From Apophysomyces variabilis (lineage: Eukaryota; Mucoromycota; Mucoromycetes; Mucorales; Mucoraceae): DNA of 64,000 nucleotides. Under the pieces are notes generated by a model. The model was given only the letters and a program-made list of their open reading frames with translations, did not search any database and was not told where the DNA came from. The DNA lies in assembly GCA_002749535.1 (NCBI GenBank), contig MZZL01000403.1, positions 261,630 to 325,629 of the forward strand. The letters run 5' to 3'. The position numbers and the translations under genes were made by a program. This document shows positions 55,091 to 64,000 of this stretch, piece by piece; the first letter of the stretch is position 1, and every line of letters begins with the position of its first letter.

Positions 55091-55654
55091 TTACGAGGAG
55101 AAGGAGGCATGGGTGCCGTTATTTCCTTGTGTCAACGTGCCGTTCTGTGTATTGATATTGCTGGAGGAATGGGAGTTGAAAGCTTTCCCAAGGCCAATGA
55201 AGATAAAGGTCAGAGCCATCAGGATGCCAAAAATGACAATGACCAGCGCCATAATATAATGTCGTGATTTCTTATTAGGAATCATATGAGAAGTGAAATC
55301 AGTGGCTTTATCCGCCATTAAGGTCGATACCGAATACGAGTGTCCGGGGGGAATTGCATGGATCCCCAAACTATCCTGTCTTGTTCGATCTTGGTCCGTG
55401 TGGTCTGGACAAGACCCCCTAAATAAGGCGGCCATAAAAGTGAAAGATGGAAACCGATAATGCCCTATGCGGTGCTTCTGTCCATGTGAATGATGATGAA
55501 TTGCGGTTAATTCAGGAGTAGAGGAACCAATGGGTATTTCATCCATAGGAATTAGTAATGTATGCGAGGAGGAAAGACTGTGCAACGGTGGACGATGCGT
55601 GGTGCTTATTTGATGCCGAGAATTGGGAAAAGAATCATCTCCGCTTAAGGACAT
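55091..55654 (-). CDS. Small single-pass membrane protein, unknown
   Basis: An intron-less frame of 187 residues from the ATG at 55654 (MSLSGDDSFPNSRHQISTTH); a longer frame from 55732 would add a hydrophobic, low-complexity 26-residue lead that looks like leader sequence. The N-terminal two thirds are hydrophilic, His/Ser-rich and probably cytosolic. One strong TM helix reads YIMALVIVIFGILMALTFIF near residues 133-155, followed by a short Asn/Ser/Gly-rich tail with two NGT sequons (QNGTLTQGNNGT) that would suit a luminal or extracellular side. No family recognised. Confidence 0.55.
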   Translation of the reverse strand: MSLSGDDSFPNSRHQISTTHRPPLHSLSSSHTLLIPMDEIPIGSSTPELTAIHHHSHGQKHRIGHYRFPSFTFMAALFRGSCPDHTDQDRTRQDSLGIHAIPPGHSYSVSTLMADKATDFTSHMIPNKKSRHYIMALVIVIFGILMALTFIFIGLGKAFNSHSSSNINTQNGTLTQGNNGTHASFSS

Positions 55655-57269
55655 GAAAATGAAAAAGTCAAAAACAGAAAAAGAAAGAGGAAAGAGAAGT
55701 AAAGAGAAGTAAAGGGAAAATAAAGGGAACAAAAGAGAAAAAGATTGAATATAAACAAAATTCTCTATCCCAACGTGTTCAAGTCACAGAATGGAATACC
55801 ATAACAATAACCATAGTAGCGCTAAGCGTTACCCTTTCCCTCTTCATTAGAGCTAGAGGGATATCACTCGTTCCTTTTGTCTGTCATTTCAGTCTCTTTT
55901 ATTTCTTCTTTAGTAAAAAGACCGAACAGGATACCGAGCCCTAATTCCGAATAGAAGCTGGGACAAAACCGCCTTTCTTCGGGATATTATAAATCCGCCC
56001 AATCGGTCTCTGTTAAACAGAGAAACCTAATTTCATGACAGTTCATTGTCCGCGTCCTGTTCATAACGTAACACGAAAGCACATGCCGCACGCAAGAACC
56101 ACCAAGAGGAAGGAAGAATTTTGTCGCATGTCCACTGATTATTGGTTCGGCACGACGCAGGTGTGACAAACATGTACACACTCAGGAACATAACACGCTG
56201 TCTTTTATCCATAAGTATTATATTATCGGAAAGTTTTGAGCTTAACTACGGCTAATCAGGAACTCTTAACTCTATGTGTCTATGCCAAACCATAAAATAC
56301 ATTTAACCCTAATGTCAAACATACTGTACTAGCTACACTTCTTTGACATTCTGTTGTAAATATCCGTCTTTGTTTTTATTGGGAGCATGAATGAGGAGTG
56401 GGAAGGTATTTTTTTGCTTTTCTTTATCTTTCATTGTGATAGAATAAGGGAAAAAAAAAAGGTCTTGCATAATGCTTACATAAAGAAAAGAAGAAGAAAT
56501 AGTTGATAGAATAAAAAAAAAGGTTTTTCATCTTCCAATATTATAATGTATATTCTTTTATAACAAAGTGTTTTCCCGCGCACTTCCTGTCAACAGTTGC
56601 AATAAGAAGAAGATAAAATATGATTATCATACAATGGATAACGAAGTAAAAAGAAAACAAACCAAAAAGAAGACAATAAGCAGAAAATAAAAGATGATGG
56701 TTGTAAATATGAACAAATGAGGGATAGGGCGCAATGGACACCGACAAATCAATGCAGACCTCTCTTTTTTTCCTTTTGATCGGATAAGATTGGGACTGTG
56801 GAACGGGTAAAATGAAACATTGTACGACCATTCACCTCACCAAATCACTAGTGGAAAACGAAAGGAATTCCGGGTTTCTTTTTCCCGTGTAAAATAAAGG
56901 CAAAAAAAAAAAGAAAATCTGGAAAAGACAAAATAAAGTAAAAAAAAAGAAGACATGCAATAAATCAAAAAGAAAAAAAAGAGCAAATAGAGTAAGAAGA
57001 AGATGTTTACATAGATCAAGAAAAAGGACGTGTGAGAAAATATGAAAAGAGAGAGAGAGAGAGAGAGAGAGTGTGTGTGTGTGTGTGCGTGTATGCGTGT
57101 ATGCGTTTGAGTGTTTTGAAAGAGACAGACAGGGATGCAAGGGGAGTTGGGGGAGCAGATGAGTAAGAAAGATTATCCTTTTCCCCTTGGTCCCCCAATC
57201 CTTTCTTTCCCTCCCTTTCCATCCCATAAACAACCAAAAAAAAAAAATGAAAAGGCCTGCATGTCAATG
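55655..57269. other. Long intergenic interval
   Basis: 1.6 kb without coding signal. The right third is strongly A-rich with a purine/pyrimidine repeat (listed separately) and belongs to the 3' flank of the gene at 57270. Confidence 0.5.
57049..57110. repeat. (GA)n(GT)n compound microsatellite
   Basis: About eleven GA units followed by eight GT units and then a degenerate GCGTGTAT repeat. Alternating purine-pyrimidine GT/GC runs of this type can form Z-DNA. It sits in the 3' flank of the minus-strand gene at 57270. Confidence 0.85.
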
Positions 57270-57935
57270 TCATTTACGCATTGGCGGAGATGGATTCTTA
57301 GCGCGAGAGGACAAATGGTGGCGGTTCCTGCTGACTGATGTTGGTAACTTGGATTTGGTCTGACGAAGGGAATCCATTTCGGTATCCAGGCGACGTAGGC
57401 TCCGGTCGAGATGACGAACTTGCGCCATGAGGTCATCGTAAGCAATGCTTAGTTCGCGATCCACCTCATCGAGATGTTCCTCCGAAGATGACTCGAGTGG
57501 TTGGACAGGAAAGGCGTTCCTGACCGAATTGAGAACAATGTCAATATGTGTCCATTCATCCAAAAGGAAGTCAAGGTTGTCTTGGAGACGATTGACGGAT
57601 GCAACTGAGGACAGACCGGTGTCCGATGATGGCTCGAATCGCGTAGAGCTAAACGAGGTGGATGCTTGTTGGGAAGACCGACGATAGGTCAACCGTTTTT
57701 TATGAGCTGGTTCGTGCGGTGGCTGGATCTGCGAGGCAGATTTTCTCTTTGAGAGGTTTCTAGGATGACTTAGACTAGTCATGATCGTAGCAGTCGTGCT
57801 AGTGCTAGCAGTAGTCGTAGTAGGAGGTGCATTGGTACTCGAACTGCTCGGTTGAAGATGATGATGGGTCATTGTAGTAGTATCCCAAAGACTGGTATGC
57901 AATGCCAAGGCCGACGGAGGGAACAAAAGGCTCAT
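57270..57935 (-). CDS. Hypothetical protein with a C-terminal helical domain
   Basis: A single open frame of 221 residues from the ATG at 57935. The N-terminal half is Ser/Thr/Pro-rich and disordered (ASTSTTATIMTSLSHPRNLS) with a basic patch RNLSKRKSASQIQPPHEPAHKK-like at residues 59-80. The C-terminal half is helical: RLQDNLDFLLDEWTHIDIVL, VDRELSIAYDDLMAQVRHLD, and RSLRRLDTEMDSLRQTKSKL, with heptad-like spacing. The final residues are basic (KNPSPPMRK). No recognised family; the length and composition suggest a regulatory or scaffold protein. An in-frame ATG at residue 22 is an alternative start. Confidence 0.5.
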   Translation of the reverse strand: MSLLFPPSALALHTSLWDTTTMTHHHLQPSSSSTNAPPTTTTASTSTTATIMTSLSHPRNLSKRKSASQIQPPHEPAHKKRLTYRRSSQQASTSFSSTRFEPSSDTGLSSVASVNRLQDNLDFLLDEWTHIDIVLNSVRNAFPVQPLESSSEEHLDEVDRELSIAYDDLMAQVRHLDRSLRRLDTEMDSLRQTKSKLPTSVSRNRHHLSSRAKNPSPPMRK

Positions 57936-59069
57936 TGAGCGTTGAATTGTATGGAGGGAATCGTGTAAAAAAGAGGAAGAGAAAAAAAAAGGCCGAAGCT
58001 GATGGTTAAAAGTGACAAATCAATAGAGAAAAGGAATAAAATGGACATATCCCATTCTATGGGCGCTTTTATGTCACTAGCCACTGAAGCCACAGTGGCT
58101 TCTTACCCGTGTTCGAGGACGTTACAATGAATCAAACGAGTGCATGTTTTTGATTTCTGATTTGCAGGTCATTCTTCCAAATATGGTTAGACTGATGATC
58201 GAATTTTTGCCTTATTTGAAACGGTGTCCGTCTTTTTCTTTGCGTTTCGTTTAAGCTCTATTCTACTGAACATTTTCCTAACGACGCCTGCTGGATCGAC
58301 GTCTACCATGTGTATGGCCTATTTTATGTTGTACCATGTCCCTTTCATAGTTTTTGCATATTTTTCGTGGATTCAGGAATTGGGTTTCATTTTTTATTGA
58401 AGCCTTCAATTTATTTGATATTTCTTTCTTATTCTGTTTGAATCATTTCCATTCTGTTGATTTGTTTCCATCATTCCGAAGATTTACTTTTTGTATACAT
58501 TTGTTTTCGGGTATCTTAGGAGATCGACCATTCTATGCCCAATATAGAATAAGAAATAAGCTCATGCTTTTCTCTTTTCTGCCGAGGTAAACAGCTTCTT
58601 ACGATGCGGCGGATTGTGGCGCAAAAAGGCAAAAACAACGTAAGGGTACAAAAGTGCATGCATTTGTTTCCCAGGATGCAGGCACATGATTTAAAGTATC
58701 CTAGCAAAACGCTTGTCAGTTTTTCCTTTTTGTTTTTTTTTGTGTAGGATGTAACTGATAAGGTGTTGCAAAGTATTTCGCATGCATTCCCCGGTTGAAC
58801 ACAAGGGAACCTGAGGAAAAAAAATTTTTTCTTTTTTTCTTTTGATCCCGCATATTTTACCATTTTTTGTTTGGAAGGTCAAGATCAAAAAAAAAGGGCT
58901 GATAACGACGGGGAATTAAAATACGCTGAGATGACGTTGCATGAAAAGAGATGCCGGTCCCATGGGAGAGGGGAACCGAATTTTTTTGTTCCGGATCGCC
59001 GCGGCTGAGGAGAAACGAGAAGGAAAGAAGTAACGCTTGGCATAGAGGGAAAAAAAGTTTAGTGTCATT
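57936..59069. promoter_or_regulatory. Divergent interval between the helical protein gene and CKS1
   Basis: 1.1 kb without supported coding. It should contain both promoters. Open frames at 58354-58590 (plus) and 58516-58863 (minus) are low-complexity and unconvincing. Confidence 0.45.
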
Positions 59070-60141
59070 ATGCAACCATCCAATCCAGGATCAACAACGG
59101 AAATCGATGCTGAACGCATGGAAAGAGAACGGATAAGACGTCTGTTTGGAAGGACAGATATGAGAAGACGTGGAGAAATGTTGGCTGCGATGATTGCCGC
59201 CAGAAATCAAAAAGGGACCACGCGTAAACGACCTCATCCCGATCCTGAGCCAGAATCAAAACAGGAACCATCTGCAAATGAACCAGAAATTACAGAAGAA
59301 GAACGTGCTGAAAGAAACAAACAAAGAAAAAAGGATATCAAATCCTACCGTAGACGTATTCTTTATTCGTCTTACTATACAGGTGGGTAACACCATAAAT
59401 TTGAAGCGTAGACAAATAAAACGCTAATACCTGTTATTCTTTTGGCAATATCATAGATGATGAATACCAATATAGGTAAGAGATATGGAGACGTGGATGA
59501 TGTATGAACTTGGTAAACTAAATTGATTTCCAGACACGTCATCTTACCCCAGGCCATCGCGCGACATTTACCACACTTTAACCTCCTTTCCAAAGAGGAG
59601 TGGTATGAACTAGGTGTCAGACAAACTAAGGAGTGGGAACATTATATGGTGCATGGTAAGGATCACCAGGATCATACATTACTTTTGGAGCGAGGATGGG
59701 AAAGTTGGGTTACCAACACATGACAAAGCAGGTTGATTAAATGAATTTTTTTTTTTCATTTGTCATAGCACCTGAACCCCACATTCTACTATTTAGAAGA
59801 CCCATCAGCTGTGCTAATAAGGTAAAAAAGGAAAAAAAAACAACTTTGCATTCTTTTCTTTTACTAAATAGGTTCTGCAGGAAAGTGCAGAAAAAAGTAG
59901 GGCCGATCAAGCAACGCAACTTGACGCACAGGTAGAAAATGAAGAGATTGTTCATACAGAAGATGAAGAGGAAGGACAAGAAGAAGAAGGCCATGGAGAT
60001 GTGGAAGAAGAGGAGGAAGAGGACGACGGTCATGGTGATCACTATGACGATAATGACGAGGAGAATGGACAACAAGACGAGGATCTTCATGAAACAAGAA
60101 AATCAAGTACTGGAAGTTCCAGGAGAAGACTTATAGCATAA
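59070..60141 (+). CDS. CKS1: Cyclin-dependent kinase subunit CKS1, extended
   Basis: Adaptor that binds CDK1 and phosphorylated Cdc25, Wee1, Sic1-type substrates. Five exons (59070-59382, 59457-59475, 59534-59655, 59769-59821, 59872-60141) total 777 bases, 258 residues, versus 79 in human and 150 in budding yeast. The N-terminal 92 residues are basic/acidic mixed and helical (ERERIRRLFGRTDMRRRGEM); the CKS core begins YRRRILYSSYYTDDEYQYRH and continues LPQAIARHLPHFNLLSKEEW, KEWEHYMVH, the hinge HAPEPH and ILLFRRPI. Phosphate-site residues R (YRH), W (EWEH) and R (LFRRP) are kept; the Ser of QS..W is Thr. The last exon is an acidic tail with long Glu/Asp runs, ending SSTGSSRRRLIA. Confidence 0.9.
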
Positions 60142-61126
60142 GATCTTCCTTCATACAAAATCCCTTGCCTCCTCTCTCTCATTCTTATTCTCCTAGTCTT
60201 CTAGATATCTGACCCTTTACTACTGACTTGCTGTCTTTCTTTCATCCCTTTCCATTACTCTTCTTTTTCTTCACTCCTATTTCTTAAGCTATTTCCTGTA
60301 AATGAAAACAACATGAAAATTAAATATTCCATAAATCAAGAACATTTTTGATTGGTTTCCACCTTTTTCCAATGAAAAACTGATTAGCTGGAATTGCATA
60401 TTGTGCACCCAACAAAAAGATTGCCTTTTTGAGTGGGACGCACTCATTACTTTTATGGCAAACATGCCTGTACCACCATTAACTAGGCAACTGAAACAAT
60501 CGCTTATGTTGTTTATTTCCCATTTAATGATAGATCGGTGCAGTAAACCATTACTCCGTTCGGATCGCTGACACGCCAAGTTGGATCACCATCTCTTTTT
60601 TTTATAGGAGCGAGAAAAAAAAAGAGGTTAGCAAAAGAAGAAAAGCCTGTCTTGATTGTCATATGCAATTACTATAACCTCCATTTTCTCGTTGCATAAA
60701 AAAACGCAAGTACGTACGCAAGATCATAATTTAAATAAAAAAGGTACCCTGATATTTGGGGTTTTGTCATAATGTGAAGAATAGTGTGCATAGATCGTGG
60801 CGCGATCTGCATGTTATGAAATTCGCACGCCCTAACCCCCAAAAACCCCCCGTCTTGCACACTCGCATACATAGACACATGCGCGCTCTCTCTCTTGCTG
60901 TACCTCTAATACGGCTCTCTGTCGCCTGCACTACTATCTTTCTTTACTTACCAAGTGCATTCCAAAAGAGTCACTAACTGGTTTGATCCTGATATTTTTC
61001 TTTTTTATCTTGTCATCACGAAATGTCACACGTGGTTGACTGCAATAAATAATTCGCTTCGCCGAAGAAAAGGCGTAAAAAGGAATTAGCTAAACTATTT
61101 TGTTTTGTTTTTGTTTTGCTCTTAGC
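60142..61126. other. Intergenic interval
   Basis: 1 kb between CKS1 and the next gene; no coding signal. Just before 61127 the leader is T-rich, and the nearby TTTTGTTTTTG run precedes the ATG. Confidence 0.5.
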
Positions 61127-61717
61127 ATGTCCTTCTTACAATCGATACTATCTATATTACCATGTCCAATGCTTAACACCGAGAAGACTACAATCATGTT
61201 GAATCTTATTATGCTATGTCCTGGTGTGCTGTTGTCATTCATTCGAAAGGCGATGTCCTTGTTATGGTCTTATCTTAGCGGGCCTTGGAAATATCTCTGG
61301 GCGGTGTTCGAGATTTTCTCTCCTTTCCTTCTTTTCATTCTCGGCGCTGCTTCTTGCGGTCTCGTCGTCGGTGGTTTCGCTGGATTTACAGCCGAAGCCA
61401 TCTCCGCCATTTTAATCACTCCCAAGGAAAAAGAAGAAGTAAGAGAACAAACCAAACGTCTAGATACAGAAGAAGAATTAGGACGACAACGAACAGCCCT
61501 GATCGAACCGTCCATCGCATCCTCATCCCTGTCTCCTTCATCGCCACCCCCCTCTTCTTCTTCTTCTTCTCCTGCTATCATTAAAAAAGAAAGGAAACCC
61601 GTCTCAACTCGTAGATACAAATCGCGCTATATCCAAGTTGTACAAAACCGATCAAGAACAATCACCTCTGACCACGATTCCGATTGGATAGATGAGGATG
61701 ATGATAATAGAAACTGA
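61127..61717 (+). CDS. Small membrane protein, possibly a seipin-partner-like protein
   Basis: Intron-less frame of 196 residues from the ATG at 61127 (MSFLQSILSILPCPML). The upstream extension to 61100 lacks an ATG. Two or three hydrophobic segments: TTIMLNLIMLCPGVLLSFIR, then LWSYLSGPWKYLWAVFEIFS, and PFLLFILGAASCGLVVGGFA, ending in GFTAEAISAIL. The C-terminal half is hydrophilic: a charged stretch (KEKEEVREQTKRL), then Ser/Pro homopolymers and a basic-acidic end (RYKSRYIQVVQNRSRT...DDDNRN). Layout is reminiscent of the fungal lipid-droplet protein Ldb16 (hairpin membrane region followed by a low-complexity tail), but this is weak analogy and no sequence motif supports it. Confidence 0.5.
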   Translation: MSFLQSILSILPCPMLNTEKTTIMLNLIMLCPGVLLSFIRKAMSLLWSYLSGPWKYLWAVFEIFSPFLLFILGAASCGLVVGGFAGFTAEAISAILITPKEKEEVREQTKRLDTEEELGRQRTALIEPSIASSSLSPSSPPPSSSSSSPAIIKKERKPVSTRRYKSRYIQVVQNRSRTITSDHDSDWIDEDDDNRN

Positions 61718-62814
61718 GAATAAAGAAATAGATAAAAAACGAACCCACCGCACTCATGCTGATATCATCAATCCAATAAATAAAACATAAATATATCATG
61801 CCCACGAAGGCTGGAATAGATCCAATCTCATCCTTGTATCGATGAAAGCAGATTGGCAATTGACCGTCGAGGCAAAGAAAAAAAACCAATGATATAGCCA
61901 AAAAAAAGTTGGATACAGAGGGTTCGTCCGTTAGCTGTGGCTGAAGATCATGGGGTTCTTACTTACAACAACTTGTTTCTCCGAGAGACCCACCTTAATC
62001 TTGCGTCTATTTCATCGTATTTCTCGCTGAAAGCATAGGATATATTTCACCCTGGTGAATCCCTATTTTGGATCGATTAAACTCTTTGCATATTGCGTGG
62101 GTGGATGTAAGGAGGTACACTCAGTTTATCTAGAATGCTTAACTGAAGACCTGGTTAGCCTGTCATAATCACACAGCCCGAAAGAGAAAAGTAGTTGCCT
62201 TTCCTGCTTAAATGAGTTTAGATAAGTGCAATCAACAAAAAAGAGGATCATGGTCATTATCCCCTCCTGTTGTATTATCATTAGCTTAGCAAGATAATCT
62301 GCTGATAAACTCTATAGATGAGACATCATTTACGTGATATCCATGTACATAGGGTAAATAAAGAGGTTACCAAGTAGAAAGAAGAAAAACATCGCACGAT
62401 TTATCGTTGCAGCGAACTATTTCATGATACAGATTAACACATGATTTTGTGGTATTCATCACCATAGGTTTTTTTTCCTTTTTTTCTTCTTTTCTGCTGA
62501 CCGAGCGAAATGTATTCTTTTTTTTAATAGTAACAACAACAGCAAAATAGACTCTACGCGTCAAAGGACAGAAAAACCGAATACAGGGATATATATAAGA
62601 CAAGAGAAGTGTTTTTTTAATGCAATGGTGCAACAAGAACAGGAAAGAAAAGGTATATATACAAAAAGAAAGAAAGAAAGAAAGAAAAAGAGGGGATAGG
62701 AAGACACATAGTAATAGATGATGATGATGAGGAAGATCAAGAGGACAAAGAAAAAGATAAACAAGGGAGGGGAAAGGGACGGTGGAAGATAAAATTCGTT
62801 AAAATGACAACAGA
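61718..62814. other. Intergenic interval with simple repeats
   Basis: 1.1 kb between convergent genes. An (AGAA)n run lies at about 62668-62692 and a (GAT)n run at about 62717-62731, the latter just beyond the 3' end of the gene at 62815. No coding signal. Confidence 0.5.
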
Positions 62815-63489
62815 TCAATAAAGTAAGAACGAGGGAGACGCTCGAAGGAAATGGTAGACAAGACCAACTAGACTGGCTAGGAGTAAAACACGGAACAGTC
62901 GCCACATATATTCGGAGACGAGCAAAATGGGTTGGATGGTGTCGCGATGTTCGAGGACGATCTTTGGATCTTCGTCGGTGGCATCCGATTCGGGTTCTTT
63001 CAAGATATTGGGCGCAAAAAGTTCAACGGGAGACGCGCTCATGCGTTGTCTTTCTTCTTCATGGCTTTCTGCTATGCGCTCAATGACCTCTTGACTTCTC
63101 AGCTGTTCAGAAATGACCTCGGCTACGAGCGGTGCTCCTGTCTTGGCGATAAGGGCTTCGACGACTTCTTGTATCACCCCTTTCTGGTCTTCTTCCATGG
63201 TGGCTTCTTCTAATGCTGCCTGGGCAAGATCAATAAAACGATCCTTGCTGCCATCCACTGGATCAATACGTGACTCCTCATTACGAAGCAAGTCAATGAC
63301 TTGTCTCAACTCGGCTTTCAGCGCCTCAGGTGCTGGTCGTTGTCGTCGTGATGCAAGGGTCGAAATGTCGGAAGTGCTTTCGGATGGAGCTTCTTGAAAG
63401 TCATCTGTTTCTGTCTTTCCATATCGTCGATGCCGTAATGGCATAGATAGATTAGAGAATGACGGATCACGTCCGAGCTCGGCTGTCAT
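62815..63489 (-). CDS. Tail-anchored hypothetical protein
   Basis: A single open frame of 224 residues from the ATG at 63489 (MTAELGRDPSFSNLSMPLRH). Residues about 50-160 are helical and acidic (EALKAELRQVIDLLRNEESR, EEDQKGVIQEVVEALIAKTG, EVIERIAESHEEERQRM). A single hydrophobic segment lies close to the C-terminus (WRLFRVLLLASLVGLVYHFL), leaving only about nine residues after it, so tail anchoring in the ER or mitochondrial outer membrane is plausible. No family recognised; not a SNARE heptad pattern. Confidence 0.55.
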   Translation of the reverse strand: MTAELGRDPSFSNLSMPLRHRRYGKTETDDFQEAPSESTSDISTLASRRQRPAPEALKAELRQVIDLLRNEESRIDPVDGSKDRFIDLAQAALEEATMEEDQKGVIQEVVEALIAKTGAPLVAEVISEQLRSQEVIERIAESHEEERQRMSASPVELFAPNILKEPESDATDEDPKIVLEHRDTIQPILLVSEYMWRLFRVLLLASLVGLVYHFLRASPSFLLY

Positions 63490-64000
63490 GAGCGTTTCAG
63501 GAGTAAAAGAAAGAGAAGAAAAGAGAAAGGGAAAGAGCGTTCTTTGTAAAAGACCAGAAGGTTAAGAAAAAAAAGGAAGGGATCTGTCCCCACACAGAGA
63601 GAGAGAAAGGACCAAAAAAAGGGCGTCACGGCAAAAGAGCGTTTTTGACCTTTTTAAACAAATAAACCCGAAAGAAGTTGTGAACAAAAAAACCTTGACG
63701 GTTCCTTAACCTTGTTTATAGGGCTATATTGTGCAAGAGGTTTCGTTGCTTTTTGTTATGAGAGGACAAGAGGATGACACGTGTCCTCATGTTGTTCGGC
63801 CAATGCGCACCTATTTCGACTCCGGCAGAGATAAGAAAAAGAATGACTCTAATCGAATTCTTTTCTTTTTTTTTTCACCCTTTGGCGTGGGATATCAAAA
63901 GACTCCTAGTATTGACGTCAGTTTGATACCTTGAATGCAAACATGGAGAAGATGTCTATCTATGTAATACTGCTTATCGGTTTCTGTTTGAATCCCACAG
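63490..64000. other. Right-edge interval
   Basis: No supported gene. Near the end, an ATG at 63943 opens MEKMSIYVILLIGFCLNPT, but the final 40 bases (GTAATACTG to CCCACAG) also look like a short intron, so a first exon of a plus-strand gene could start here. Low confidence. Confidence 0.3.

Noticed and set aside
59219..59226. Further ACGCGT sites (in CKS1 exon 1 and several other places)
   Set aside because: They lie in exons, introns or relics rather than short promoters, so they are not read as MCB elements.
61270..61620. 116-codon antisense frame with Glu runs
   Set aside because: Antisense of the Ser/Pro tail of the membrane protein; shadow.

Overview
This window is a stretch of nuclear DNA from a filamentous fungus, most likely of the order Mucorales (Mucoromycota). 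The evidence is: short spliceosomal introns (roughly 50-120 bases) in most genes, protein-coding genes typical of fungi (an AreA-like GATA factor, an Opy2-like membrane anchor, an Arg8-type aminotransferase, a Pmc1-type Ca2+ pump), a CYP509-like P450, and IS630/Tc1-mariner relics. I cannot name the genus. No rRNA, convincing tRNA or CRISPR was found. All identifications come from reading translated exons; no database search was run.

Layout. 1-1135 is the 5' part of a P450 (minus strand, continues off the left edge). 3375-5914 is a long-chain acyl-CoA synthetase. 7030-8502 is an unrecognised multi-exon gene with an awkward frame. 8.5-12 kb has no gene I can support. 12-19.5 kb holds a Ser/Pro-rich hypothetical protein, an MTH1-type 8-oxo-dGTPase, a possible small gene and SMC5. 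About 19.9-24.1 kb is a graveyard of mobile-element and lineage-specific gene fragments, including a frameshifted gag-like ORF, a second ORF cut by a deleted mariner element, and a 66-codon 3' fragment. 24.6-45.97 kb is dense housekeeping territory: Ca2+-ATPase, eIF3d, a Snapin-like BLOC-1 subunit, RBM22/Slt11, MCM4, an AreA-type GATA factor, an Opy2-like protein, the ER SNARE Use1 and acetylornithine aminotransferase. An MFS transporter follows, transcribed divergently from the aminotransferase. 48.3-52.4 kb is a second relic-rich interval, with a 1.75 kb structure flanked by inverted mariner 5' ends and two decayed or unrecognised coding regions. From 52.8 kb to the end, genes are sparser: a type II GT32 glycosyltransferase, four small low-complexity or membrane proteins, and a long, unusually extended CKS1.

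How genes relate. There is no operon or obvious biosynthetic cluster. RBM22 and MCM4 share a 162-base divergent promoter containing a perfect ACGCGT (MCB) site. ARG8 and the MFS transporter share a divergent promoter, as do eIF3d and the Snapin-like gene. MTH1, SMC5 and MCM4 all serve genome maintenance, but their proximity is probably chance. The most unusual items are the CKS1 architecture with its 19-base micro-exon, the inverted mariner structure, the gag-like and truncated ORF pair, and the Nudix-box substitution in the MTH1 homologue.
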